This document shows, in pieces, positions 49,863-61,800 of a stretch of DNA of 64,000 bases. Made by a program: the position numbers and the translations under genes. Every line of letters starts with the position of its first letter. Positions within the stretch are counted from its first letter, which is position 1. This stretch comes from Rugalucina vietnamica (lineage: Eukaryota; Mollusca; Bivalvia; Lucinida; Lucinidae), in contig OZ024871.1 of NCBI GenBank assembly GCA_964017185.1, positions 6,316,214-6,380,213 of the forward strand, given 5' to 3'. The notes under the pieces are model-generated. The model searched no databases, was not told where the DNA came from, and was given only the letters and a program-made list of their open reading frames with translations.

Positions 49863-50203
49863 ATCATACATGGTGTAAATCTAAGAAACCTTCAATCGTG
49901 TTGTTATTGATAATTTATCTTTTTGCAGTAATGGTTTCTCCCATAACGACTGGCTTGATTGACAGTGATCAAGTTGTTTGTAAAGATGAAGATGTTTTCT
50001 CAGCGGATTCGAAACGTAAGGAATAAATCTAGTGTGATAAAACATTCCCCTCGATTAATCCCCGTGCATTAATCAAACAATAATCATAAACGATCGACCA
50101 GATGTATGATTCTTTAGCGTGATGGAAGTAAATGATATTCTTACAAGATTTCTTAATTCTCAGAAATATGATATGAAATCATTTTATTCCGACTGTTTAC
50201 TTA

Positions 50204-53200
50204 CCCAGGGAGCCAAAAGTCTCTATCTTGCAAAAAAAAAGGTTGGAGGTGACATCTCCTGCTATAGTTGTTTTGAATGCATTTTTGGATAGCTCTGACC
50301 TTCCAAAAGAAGGTCTAAGTGGACTGCTCTGGAAATTTTTTTGGCGCGATGCTTTAATCAGACGGTATTTAGACGTACTATTTGTTATACAGCTGAAATG
50401 CAGTACACAACTGTATTACGAACAGTCATATTTGTAGTATGTTTCTTCATTATCGTATACTATCCTGATGCCATTTTATCTTGTCTGATTGCGGCTGAGT
50501 ATGTCTTACCCATGTATAAAGCTGTAAATGTGTCATTTGAGTAAACTATGTGTCATCTTAAGGCATTGAATTACCCCACCCACTTAATGTATATGTTAAA
50601 CTTTATGTGCAATTATGAGAATCAATATATTTTTATCAGTACATTTTTATCAACAAATGTTGATGTCATCATTATTTTATAACATTTTATTGCTTTTTAC
50701 TCTGTTTACATCCTGTTCAAAGTTTATTTACTCATGTAGAGACAACACAATGATTGGTAAATGCGGAAAAAGTCTGCCAAAATTAATTTAAGCAAAACTT
50801 GGCTTCTCATATTGCCATTTGAAGTGTTTGGGGCGGGTTATCTATAGGACTTACCTTGCACCCTTAGAACAAATGCTAATGGGTGCCAGTTTGGTCAGAG
50901 GATCACTTCAATGCCCATTCGTGTCACATAAAATCACAGAATGCTCAACCCCACCCCTAATAAGCAGAGGAAGTATTGTGTTACCCCTATATTACCACAT
51001 GTATCTTGGCTACTGATAGACCTAGAGAGCAGAAATAGGTATCAAATAATTGTTTTGACAATGCTCTATAACCATGTAATCAAACTGACTTCCTGGTGTT
51101 TGAATATCAATGAGAACTTTATATATTAGAAAAAAATCACATAAAAATGGAGTATACCAGCACAATTGCTTATACCTCAGCAATCAAAAGATCTAGAGAG
51201 CTCAAAATTGGTATCAAATGATTGCTATGACAATGTTCTATAACCATGTAATAAGATATATAAACAAGCTGGCTATCTTAATCTCAATTATTAAAGAGAA
51301 CTTCAGATATTAGAGAAAAATAACAGTAAATGAAGGGGGTATACCAACAGCATTGCTGATATCTCAGTAACCAAAAATTTTATAGAGCTGAAATTTATAT
51401 CAAATGATTGTTATGATAAAGTTCTATAATAATGTGATAAAATGCAGACATAATTTGACTTTCTTGGTGTTCAAATATTGATGAGAACTTTAAAATTAGA
51501 AAAAAATCACAGAACAATGGAGGGGGTATACCTACAGAAATGTTTATAGCTCAGCAACCAAAAGCCATAGAGAGCTGAAATTGGTAACAAATAATTGCTA
51601 TGACAACCACAAAATATGATACATAAATAATCAGACTTTCGTGCTGTTCGAATATTGATGACAACTTAAAATATTAGAGAAAAAATGCAGAAAATGGAGG
51701 GGGTATACCTACGGAAATGTTTATATCTCAGCAACCAAAAGCCATAGAGAGCAGAAATTTGTATCAAATGATTGCTATGACTATATTCTATAATCATGTA
51801 TGAAGATATATAAATAAGCTGACTTTCCTGCTGCTCCAATATTTAAGAAAACTTAAGTATAAGAGAAAAATCATTGGCAAATGAAGGGAGTATACCAATA
51901 AGATTGAAAATATCTCAGTGACCAGAAGCTCTAGAGAGCTGAAATTGGTTTCAAATCATTGCTATAACAATGTTCTATAATCATGTGATAAGAACCATAA
52001 AAATACTACTTTCTTGTTGTTGGAATATTGATGAGAACTTTAAATATTAGATAAAAATCTCAGAAAAATAGAGGGGGTATACCAATGGAAACGTGTATAT
52101 GTCAGCAACCAAAAGCCATAGAGAACTGAAATTGGTATCAAATAATTGCTATGACATTATTCTATTACCATGTAAAAAGATATATAAACAATCTGACTTT
52201 CGTGTTGCTCAAATATTTAAGAAAACTTTAGATATAAGAGAAAAAATGATTGGCAAACGAAGGGGGTATACCAATAAAACTGAAAATATCTCAGTGACCA
52301 AAAGCTCTAAAGAGCTGAAATTGGTTTCAAATAATCGCTATAATAATGTTCTATAATCTTGTGATAAAAATCATAAATAATACTTCTTTCTTGTTGTTAT
52401 CATATTGATGAGAACTTTAAATATTAGATAAAAATCTCAGAAAAATAGAGAGGGTTTACCAATGGAAATGTGTATATCTCAGCAACCAAAAGCCTTAGAG
52501 AGCTAAAATTGGTATCAAATAATTGCTATGACAATGTTCTATAACCATGTAAAATGAATTATAACAAACTGACTTTCTTGCTGCTCAAATATTTAAGAAT
52601 ACTTAAGATATAAGAGAAAAAATCATTGGCAAACGAAGGGGGTATACCAATAAAATTGAAAATATCTCAGTGACCAAAAGCTCTAAAGAGCTGAAATTGG
52701 TTTCAAATCATTGCTATAATAATGTTTATAATCTTATGATAAGAACCATAAATAATACTACTTTCTTGTTGTTGGAATATTGATGAGAACTTTAAATATT
52801 AGATAAAAATCTCAGAAAAATAGAAGGGGTATACCAATGAAAACGTGTATATCTCAGCAACCAAAAGCCATAGAGAGCTGAAATTGGTATCAGATAATTG
52901 CTATGACAATATTCTATAACCATGTAATAAGATATATTAACAAGCTGACTTTCTTGTCGCTCAAATATTTAAGAAAACTTAAGATATGAGAGAAAAATCA
53001 CTGGCAAACGAAGGGGGTATACCAATAAAACTGCTAATTTCTCAGTGACCAAATGCTCCAGAGGGCTGAAATTAGTATCAAATGATTGCTAGGATAATGT
53101 TCTATAACCATGTGCTAAGACACACAAACAATCTGACTTACTTGTTTTTCCAATATTGATAAATCTTTAAATATTAGAGAAAAATCACAGAAACATGGAG

Positions 53201-54133
53201 GGGGTATACCAACAAAAATTTATAACTCGGCAACCAAATGTCCTAGAGAGCTAAAATTGGCATCGAATGATTGCCATGATAATGTTCTATAACCAAATGA
53301 TAAGATAAATGAATATTTCAACTATCTTGTTGTTTAAATATTGATGATAACTTAAAATATTAGATACAAATCACACAAACATAGAGGGGGGTATACCAAC
53401 AGAAACGTTTATATCTCAGCGACCAAAAATCCTAGAGAGCTGAAATTGGTATCAAATGATTGATATGACAATAATGAACAACTAACTAGATACAATTGTA
53501 GTATTTCATAGCCGCTTGCTTAAAGGTGTGCATGATCCAGCCTATGGAATAATGAGAACTTACATTTAACATTTTATAGGAAACGGTAATTTGACCATGC
53601 ACTTGGTCATAATAATGATGAACAGATGTAAATTTATAAAGAAACTGAATGACAAAAATAAATATAAATACATGTATAATGTTTATGAGCACATCATATA
53701 TTCATTTGTTCTTCAATGTCTCACGAATCAATATGCATTTATTTAAATTTCTTGATTCATATTATTATGTAAGTGGGTGGGGTAATTCAACATCATAAAT
53801 ACTAAAACAATAGCAGCAAAAGTATGAATTAAAGAATATAATAAGATTACTGCTTTATCTGTGATTCCTAGCATTGCTGTAGACTAGAAAATTCAGCAGT
53901 TTATGATCTGAAACACAAAGGATATGTTCATATATCTAGAAAACGTTTGTAATACGTAGGCAGCTCAAATAGCTTGAAAACAATGTGTAATTTAACCATC
54001 GCGCCAAAAAAAATTCGTGAGCAGTCCACCCGGGCCTTCAATAGGATGGCAAAGCCTAACCAAAATTGTATTTAAACCAACTATAGCAGGTGATGTCACC
54101 TCCTCTCCCCAAAACGGGGCTTGGCTCCCTGGG
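50204..54133. mobile_element. 3.9-kb element with long TIRs enclosing a satellite array
   Basis: The ends read CCCAGGGAGCCAA inward and are flanked by TA on both sides. Inverted similarity continues through GAGGTGACATC, CTGCTATAGTTG, GTGGACTGCTC and TTTTTTTGGCGCGATG to about 150 bases, then recurs at TTGAATTACCCCACCCACTT (50566 and mirrored at 53789), giving terminal repeats of about 380 and 365 bases. The interior (about 50985-53480) is a tandem array. There is no transposase. I infer a non-autonomous TA-target element that carries satellite DNA. Confidence 0.8.
50985..53480. repeat. Satellite array, ~187-bp unit with dimeric order
   Basis: About 13-14 units repeat GGGGGTATACCAA, TATATCTCAGCAACCAAAAG, AGAGAGCTGAAATTGGTATC, AAATGATTGCTATGACAATG, TTCTATAACCATGT, AGCTGACTTTCTTG, CAAATATTGATGAGAAC and TAAATATTAGAGAAAAATC. 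GTATACC marks lie near 51156, 51343, 51529, 51706, 51891, 52078, 52266, 52643, 52831, 53018, 53204 and 53389. From 51891 two unit types alternate (CAGCAACCAAAAGCCATAGA and CAGTGACCAAAAGCTCTAA), giving a ~375-bp higher-order period. Confidence 0.9.
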
Positions 54134-54252
54134 TAACTGTGCGAAATAACCAAATAGAATACGGAGTTTGTCTCTATTAAAAAATGCGTATAAATAACAC
54201 GTAACTGTAAAAATTATGCACTAATGTAAAACAGAAAGAAATTCTAACTCGA

Positions 54253-54256
<4 letters not shown>

Positions 54257-54298
<42 letters not shown>
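54257..54298. repeat. Poly(A) tract
   Basis: About 42 A residues after CTAACTCGAGGTT. It may be a plus-strand retroposon tail, but no retroposon body is recognised before it. The stretch 54299-55134 shows no supported gene. Confidence 0.85.
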
Positions 54299-54300
<2 letters not shown>

Positions 54301-55134
54301 AGATTGGTAATTGGGTACGTACCGGTATACTAACAAAACATAATGGCTTTACAATTGTTTTATGGTCTTCCGACTGTTTTATGTTTTGAACCGTTGAAAT
54401 GTTTTGCTGTTCGAACCTTACACAGTAAGAAATGAAATGGTATAGCTCATCAATTTTTCACAAAGATCATAAAGAAGGACACAAATCTATTGATATACGT
54501 AGTTTCAAAGACATATAATTCAGATATTTATTGCATACCTTTTAAAATCAGATGTCAAAACTCTGCTCCAGAAAATTTGCCATAAACCATGTTGGGCTCA
54601 GATAAAATTTCACCGTTTTTCATTCGCTTTGCAACAATTACTGCAGGTGTTTGGAATCTTCTGAGTACACCTTAGGTTACTTTGATACATATTCTCTCCT
54701 TTTTTTTGTCCAAACACAGGTCATTTGCACCCTTTTCAACAGCAATCGCGTACCGGAGATAAACCTTACAAACCGCGGAAGGTTCAAGCGTAATTTTAAT
54801 TCTCTTATATATACGGTCATGACAAACAGCATTGGTTCAACTTCACCAGCTTCGAAACAACTGCAAAGAATATCCTTATTGCAGCTTTAAGATTGAAGCA
54901 CATATCCGAAACTTGAATTGACGGTACCGTTAAAATATCACATTCAAAGCATATTTGTCGGTTGCATTGATGTCTGTCTGCTATATATAGATTTGTACAG
55001 AACATATATTCTAGTACTCACAACGTGGATTTTATCAATAGTTGATCAGAAAAATAAATAAATAGAAATTAAACATTTTGGGTTTCAGCAGTTAATGTAG
55101 AACTCAGTAGGAAAAAAGCGCTTCTTTCTAGTCG

Positions 55135-55305
55135 GGTACATGGGTTAAGTTCAAGTAACTAAGTGGCCGCCTATTGGAAAATAGCTCGATCCTCTTAGTA
55201 TAAGTACAGTATTGTCAAATTAGTTGTTTCCAACCTACATTTTTGTAGTGGGGATTTCTTTCCGGTTGCGACATTACCTGTTTATTGCCTACTTTTACCT
55301 TATCA
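55135..55305 (+). mobile_element. Family T tail, decayed
   Basis: GTTAAGTTCAAGTAACTAAG, TGGCCGCCTATTGGAAAATAG, AGTATAAGTACAGTATTG and TTTATTGCCTACTTTTACC follow family order with many changes. Confidence 0.7.
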
Positions 55306-55683
55306 CATACAAAATCTGTTGTCGTCCGAGCATATCATCGACGGTCGAAGTCCTAGACATTTTTGCATGCAGCACTGTGCACTATTTGTATACCAAATGG
55401 CTTTGACCATAGCTCAGGTGGTACCGTTGAACTGGTACCGTTGAACAATGCGCGAAACTAGTAGGACAACCAAAAACTGATATCTTTGTAAACCATATCA
55501 AACCATAAATAATTATTATGTGTTTTAACACGAGGACAATTTACGAATCTGACAATGTTGTTTTTCTCAGTCGTTTGGGTCTAAAAAGTGGGGATTGTTA
55601 TCTGACAAAATACACCTTTACCCAGATAAAACAGGGTGACAAAATGTCAGATACCGTATCAACTTGTGATCGTGCATTATATT

Positions 55684-55922
55684 TGAGCCGCCGCATGGGA
55701 AAACCAACAATCTGCATAGGCGAAAACAAAGGCGCAAATCAGCTTCTCGGTAACCGCGGAGCTGATCAGCGCCTTTGTTTTCGTTACACGGATAGTACAC
55801 TCCCTCTTCTTCTTAAATCCGAAATTTCAAGCTTCTAGCCTGCTTCGGTGCTTGTACAGCCCAGTTTGTGTCGGACCTGTTCGGAAACCACATTGTTGGT
55901 TTTCCCACGAGACGGCTTATTT
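55684..55922 (+). mobile_element. Family G MITE, well preserved
   Basis: TTGAGCCGCCGCATGGGAAAACC, CAATCTGCATAGGCGAAAAC, AAGGCGCAAATCAGCTTCTCGG, GCGGAGCTGATCAGCGCC, GTGTCGGACCTGTTCGG and CCCACGAGACGGCTTA are complete in order. Confidence 0.85.
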
Positions 55923-56217
55923 ATATATGTCCGTTTTCAATTTTCCAGAAGCGATATTTTCTTCTTTGTCGAGAACCTTAAAATTGATGAAACAAGTTTT
56001 ATGACAACTCACACAAAGCCCATAGCATTTAAAATGATGAAATGTTTCGGATGTTTTGAACCCTTTTATGGCATGCCTAGAGTTGATTAGAAGTACCATC
56101 CATACTTGACAGATAGAAGACTTGTGGTATTGTATGGCGAGGATTTACATTCCATTGGCCATGTCATAAGAATACAATATTTGCTTCATACAGCAGAGCT
56201 AACACAGTGTTGTTTTT

Positions 56218-56975
56218 CATCAGAAAAACATGTCTGTGAAATGTATACCTCATTGTACCCAACTTTTAAATAGCAAAAAGGTAAAAGGCAAAGCTCAGGA
56301 AAAGGCGCAATCAGAAAAAGATTTCCACTTTAAAAACCGAGGTGGGGTAAAAACTTTTTCATCAATCAGGTACTTATACCATAAAAACACACCGTTAGCC
56401 GAATGAGCAACTATTTTCCCAAAAGGTGGCCACTCAGCCACCTTAACTTAACTAAATGCATACATAAGGCGCCAACAGCACAAACATTTTAAACACCAAG
56501 ACACAAAACAAAAAGAACTACCACAGAAGTATCGCCTTGTAACGATCAGTAATATAAAATTACAGGCGGGCTTAAATCGATTTTACATGGCCATAACCTC
56601 ACCCTCAGCTTCTGCAGTAGTTCATAACATTTACTAGTTAGTTTTTCGGTCCTCGTAGTGAATCTCTAACTAGCCAATGAATCATCAAGAACAAACAGAT
56701 AAATCATGATAAACATCCTGATGAATCAAAAACGAGGACTCAACAGATTCAGTAAGCTGCCCGACGATGGAGATCCCTGGGCGCCGAGGGATGTGCAGGG
56801 GTATACCTATTTTTCTTATTTTTGCCCCAAACATAGATTGTGAGTACTCGGTAGAGGCGGTTCTAACGTGTATCTACAATCTATGCTGTGAGCAAACATG
56901 TTTTGAACGAAATTTTCAATTTTTAAAGCTGAGAAAAATCTCTGTATATTATATTGTCGTGTTTTTGTAATGTGA
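56218..56975 (+). mobile_element. Family P MITE split by a family T tail
   Basis: The left part (56218-56278) reads GAAAAACATGTCTGTGAAATG to TTTAAATAGCAAAA. The right part (56786-56975) resumes ATGTGCAGGGGTATACCTAT and runs through CATAGATTGTGAGTACTCGG, the mirrored arm and TTGTCGTGTTTTTGTAATG. The intact order is GCAAAACTGGGGTATGCAGGG. Confidence 0.8.
56279..56785 (-). mobile_element. Family T tail nested in family P
   Basis: Begins AGGTAAAAGGCAAAGCTCAGG and runs through GCCGAATGAGCAACTATTTT, GAAGTATCGCCTTGTAACG, CACCCTCAGCTTCTGCAG and CTGCCCGACGATGGAGATCC to GGGCGCCGAGG. About 500 bases of UTR are kept with no coding part. The insertion site is inside an arm of the palindromic MITE. Confidence 0.8.
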
Positions 56976-57264
56976 AAAGTGAAACTTATTTGACGGGTTC
57001 TGTGATTCTAATGAAAATTTCAGACAAACCGTTTTCGAGTCGATATGGGAGGCTGGGACTAGATGGTACTCTTTGTAGCCTTCTTGTCATATATCGTGAC
57101 ACCTCCAACAATCTTTCATCTTTAGAGAAGGCCCCAATTGTTCACGGTTCGTTTCCTTTTGTTCGCCTGTAATGCTTCAGTCCTAGTTTAGTGCTGACAG
57201 ATGTGTGTTGACAAATTAAGTAGATGATTATGCATCTGCATGTCAATAGCTTTAATCCATTTTA

Positions 57265-58787
57265 AGCTCACCTGAGCCGAAGGCTCACAGGTGAGCTTAA
57301 AGTATACCCATGCTCCGGCGTCCGTCCGTCGTCCGTCCGTCCGTCGTTCACAATTTCAAAGATCTTCTCCCCTGAAACCGCTGGGCCAATCAAAGCCAAA
57401 CTTCATGTGGAGCATCCTTAGGAAGGGGGAACGAAAGTTTATATAAATAGTCCAGGTCACATGACCAAGATGGCCGCCATGGCTATAAATAGCAAAAACC
57501 TTTAAAAATCTTCTTCTCTAGAACCAGTGGGCCGATTTCCACGAAACTTGGTATGTAGCATTGGGGACGTAGGTCCATCATAATTGATATAAATCATGAC
57601 CCTAGGATGACCTTGACCTATTTTACTGCAAGGTCAACTTAGGTCGCCCATGCATTTGAATGGGAAAAAATGGTAAAATGTTATTTAATGATAAAACTTA
57701 CTGGGAATAGGCAAATGGACAGAAGATTAATGTTAATGGAAAATTTTTGCCCCTGGGGGGCTGTCTGCCCCTGCCCCGGCGCTATATACATGTATATTTC
57801 CATAATAATGAAACATCTTCTCCCCTAGAACCGCTTGGCCAATCAAATTCAAACTTCATATGGAGCATCCTTGGGAAGGGGGAAAGAAAGTTTATATAAA
57901 TGGTCAAGGTCACATGACCAAGATGGCCGCCATGGCTATAAATAGAAAAAACATTTAAAAATCTTCTTCTCCAGAACCAGAAGGCAAATGATTTTGAAAC
58001 TTGGTGTGAAGCATCAATGACTAGAGCTCTACAAAGTTTATATAAATCATGACCCTGGGATGACCTTGACCTATTTTACAGCAAGGTCAACATAGGTCGC
58101 TCATGCATTTGAATGGGGAAAAGTGTTAAAATGTCATTTGTTGGAAAAAACTTGCAGGAAATGGGCAAATGGACTTAAGATTGATGATTCTGAAAAAATT
58201 TGGACCCCAGGGGTCTGTCTGCCCCCACCCCGGGGCAATATATATGTATATTTACAGTGATATTCAAAGATCTTCTTCTCTGAAACTGCTTAGCCAATCA
58301 AAGCCAAACTTTATGGAGAGCATTGTTAGAAAGTGGGAATGAAAGTATATATAAATGGTCATGGTCACATGACCAAGATGGCTGCCATGGCTATAAATAG
58401 CAAAATCCTTTAAAAATCTTCTTCCCCAGAACCAGAAGGCCTATGATTTTGAAACTTGACATGAAGCATCAGGCAATAGAGCTCTACAAATTTTATATAA
58501 ATTGTGACCCTTGGATGACCTTGACCTATTTTACGACAAGGTCAACTTAGGTCGCCCATGCATTTGTATGGGGAAAATTGTTAAAATGTCATTTGAAGGG
58601 CAAAACTTGCAGTAAATTGTCAATTGGACTGGAGTTTAATGATTTGAAAAAGAATTTGACTCCAGGGGTTGCTCTGATCTGGCCCTGGGGTTATATACAT
58701 GTATATTACCATTGTAGTCAAACAAGTTTATTGGTATATATCTCAGGTTTCAGGTGAGCGTTTACAGGACCATTGGTCCTCTGGTTT
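57265..58787 (+). repeat. Family H repeat, complete copy
   Basis: The 5' end is a fold-back, AAGCTCACCTGAGCCGAAGG, mirrored by GGCTCACAGGTGAGCTT, then GTCCGTCCGTCGTCCGTCCG. Three internal units of ~450 bp follow (near 57350, 57815 and 58262), each with CCTGAAACCGCTGGGCCAATC, GACCAAGATGGCCGCCATGG, CTTTAAAAATCTTCTTC, GAAACTTGG and GATGACCTTGACCTATTTTAC. The 3' end is CAGGTGAGCGTTTACAGG, a GGACCATTGGTCC hairpin and CTGGTTT. No protein is encoded. The hairpin plus CTGG end could suggest a Helitron-type terminus, but the 5' fold-back is not typical of one. Confidence 0.85.
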
Positions 58788-59638
58788 ATTTTTATGTTAA
58801 AGAGGAGATTTTTGTTAGCTTCCGTCGATAACCATCGTTTTCAAATCATATATGTGGTGTAATTTAAATACATGATTATCAACTGAATCAGTCGTCCGCA
58901 GTCTCTATCATTATTGTAGTTTGACTCGGGCTAATTGTTGTAAGAATCTGTGACATTCTTGGGGGTTTTATGCCTCGTTTTCAAAGTACCATAACAATGT
59001 CTCAAAGGTTCTGGTGGTGATATTTTATGATTAGGGCAAATGCCCAATGTATTTTGAACCTACAACTATTAAAAGTTTGACTATTTCCTCCATATAGTGT
59101 AAAAAAGGCGATTTTAGCGGGGGTGGGGGTCAAAATTTCATATGTGAGAAAATTTTAATTTTTCGCTTTTCCTTGCTTGTAGTCCTTTAATTCCACTATT
59201 GTATCATATTTTGTGCATGCAACACTGTGTAAAGTGGGATAAACATTCATAATGCCATTGAAATAAAATTGAAATATTACAACGTCAACATTTTGGGTAC
59301 AAACCTTTAGCAGTTACCTGTATAATATTATTGTCTAAGTACTGCCAAACATTATACAAGGCACTGTTAACTCATAAGAAAACCTGCTATCTGTTATATG
59401 CAAACCATTATACCCAGATCAGCCATGACCAGCCAGCTACTCAGAATTGTGTCATTAATTAACAAAACTTCAATCCATCTTCTATGTCTTGCACAGCTTG
59501 ATTAGAGTTTGATCTTAACCACAAACATTTTCTCCAGACACGGCCCATTGTGACAAAACTTGGTCAAACTGAGCAACATTGCATGAATATTTATTTACCT
59601 GTATAAACCTGTTACAACACGGCCTTTAATGTATTTAT
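58788..59638. other. Unassigned stretch
   Basis: A+T-rich, no supported gene, RNA or known repeat. Confidence 0.35.
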
Positions 59639-59795
59639 TTTTCTGATTCACTTTAATGTCCCTTTCAAGATTATTTCAGCTCGTATGAGATTGACCAATC
59701 AGTAGGTGGATGAAAACATGAGAACCCAGAGAAAAAACTCCAGGCACACCCGCAAACAGAACTTGGCTTTTCTTACCTGTGTCTCGTTTCAGTAT
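59639..59795 (-). mobile_element. SINE, 3' half
   Basis: TTAATGTCCCTTTCAAGATTATTTCAGCTCG, CCAATCAGTAGGTGGATG, GAAAACATGAGAACCCAGAG and GAACTTGGCTTTTC match the 3' half of the SINE at 3883-4101, reversed. The tRNA head is missing. Confidence 0.65.
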
Positions 59796-61190
59796 AATGG
59801 TTGTGTCGAAGTGATTATAATCATAAAAGTTATTTTTGATTCGATTAGATTATGGCCGAGCATCCTTTAATAGGAAGTTTTTCAGTCATTTTGGGATTGA
59901 GCCACGTATTACTTCTTGTACCCAGTACTCTGGGGTGGGGGGGGGGGTTAGTGTGTCTCAAGCACAGCACGGCTCCCCACGATTGGATCAAACCCAGGGC
60001 CTTTTTTAGAATCACTTTCATTAAAGAACTGAAAGATTCTTGTTTTGATGCCTAACATGATATAATAAGCAAATAGTTTTATGAGAATGAATGGAAAATT
60101 GTGTAAGCACCCTTAAAGTTGGTGATTTGAAATTTTACGTCGCTGTATTGTACCAATGACAAAGACATTTTAAGTTCCCATGGTACCTAGACAGTGGTGG
60201 CATCGTACCGACCTGACTGAAAAGTTGTTGATTTGGAAGTTAATACATTTAAAAAAAAATAAATAGGAAAACAGTCCACCAATGTTACTGTTTGTGGTGC
60301 AAGAGGTTATTGGCCGTGTAATCAAGTGGACAATAATAGTATAGAAGGATTACAAAATTTTGTTCCACAGAATGTACAGTACCCTCATTTTCTGGGGAAT
60401 GGAACATAAAAAGTGGTTATAAATCAAGCAGATTTGGGTTAATTTTGGAAACAAATGTATGTATCAAATTTTTGTACTTTATATATGGCATACAACTTAA
60501 CTGCGTTTTTGTTTTCTTTTTAATTTTAAGTTAAAAACAATTTTACATACTTGGGCTCTAGTACTGAGATAACATTTTGGGCTGTAGGGTACTGTTCCCC
60601 CCCGAGTCCCAGAACGCCATTCACATATTTTATGTATAATATGACAATACATTCATATGCAAAGGGATTTCTTGGGACTCGGGGGGGAACAATGTTAAAT
60701 AAATACTTTTCTATTTTTCTATATGTTTAATACAAAATATGTCCATTTTAACCCCAAAATAAAGCAGTACTTCTTTTGAAACAAGAACCTCAATCGAATA
60801 TCATAAACTATGAACTACCAGCAAACATGTATACAAAAACAAAAGCATTTGACCAACATTTATTTTTATCAAAATCTGAGGCAGCTATACATTATGGCTC
60901 CCATTACCACCGTCAGAGGTCCGACACAATCACACTACTGCAGTATGTTTTATTTTTTGAGCTTCACACCTTCTTTTATATGTTTCTGGTGATACGCATA
61001 CATCACTAAGAGTAAAGCTGGTGGAACAAGCATGAAAACGAATCCAATAATTATCATCAAACCCTGACGTGCGAGCTCAAATACAACTTGGAATGCCTAT
61101 GACAGTTCTTGTAAGGCTGAGAGTAAATTGTCTCTGCAAATGAGCCGTGTCCGATGATGTGTTTTGCCTAAAAGTATACGAAAACAAAGT
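59796..61190. other. Mostly unassigned, with one G/C-tract fold-back
   Basis: At 60592-60692 GTTCCCCCCCCGAGTCCCAG is mirrored by TTGGGACTCGGGGGGGAAC around a ~60-base loop. A poly(G) of 11 at about 59936-59948 is nearby. Short frames at 60776-61009 are unrecognised. Confidence 0.5.
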
Positions 61191-61191
61191 C

Positions 61192-61264
61192 CCGGTGGTG
61201 TAATGGATAACGTATTCGCTTAGCAATCAAAAGGTTGCGGGTTCGAAACCCGGCAGGTACATAT
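61192..61264 (+). repeat. tRNA-like sequence (Arg/Ala-like), probably a pseudogene or SINE head
   Basis: GTGGTGTAATGGATAACG (A box) and GGTTGCGGGTTCGAAACC (B box) are well formed, and the first seven bases pair with GGCAGGTAC at five of seven positions. The anticodon arm around CTTAGCA does not form a five-pair stem, so I do not call a functional tRNA. Confidence 0.45.
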
Positions 61265-61344
61265 GCATGTTAAGTTGGTGACAATGTTAACCCTGACGTA
61301 ATAAAGGCAAACCGCCCATAGGGTGTAACATTTCTTTTTAAACA

Positions 61345-61512
61345 AGATCAGTCTCGCAGTAACGGCGAAGCTGATCAACGGCTTTGTATTTGCTACACGG
61401 ATAATATAATTGCTCTACCCTCTAAATCTAAAACTTCCAGCCACTAGCTATCTCTATCTTCTGTGCTTGTACAGTTCGGTTTGTGTCGGACCTATTAGGA
61501 ATCTGCCAATTA
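61345..61512 (+). mobile_element. Family G MITE, right part
   Basis: AGATCAGTCTCGCAGTAACG, GCGAAGCTGATCAACGGC, CACGGATAATATAATTGC and GTGTCGGACCTATTAGG are present; the left terminus and the last bases of the right are missing. Confidence 0.65.
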
Positions 61513-61707
61513 ATCAAACATACAGATACACTAACGAGTCAGCAGACAATGAATGAAGAGACAAATCAAACTAGAAGATGAAACAGACAAAAACGCCTTG
61601 ATCCAAAAATAAAAACTGTTTCCATATTTGTCCACACATCTGCACTGGGATTAATTGAATTTAAATTGTTGGTGCCGCGACGTGCTAAAATTAGCTAAGC
61701 GATTGAG

Positions 61708-61800
61708 GTGTGTGTGTGTGTGTGTGTGTATGTGTGTGTGTGTGTGTGTGTGTGAGAGTGAGAGAGAGAGAGAGAGAGAGAGTTGTTGTTGTTGTTGTTG
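61708..61800. repeat. Compound microsatellite (TG)n(AG)n(TTG)n
   Basis: About 22 TG units with one interruption, 14 AG units and 6 TTG units in succession. Confidence 0.95.

Noticed and set aside
61192-61264. Functional tRNA gene
   Set aside because: A and B boxes are good but the anticodon stem does not form and the acceptor stem has two mismatches.
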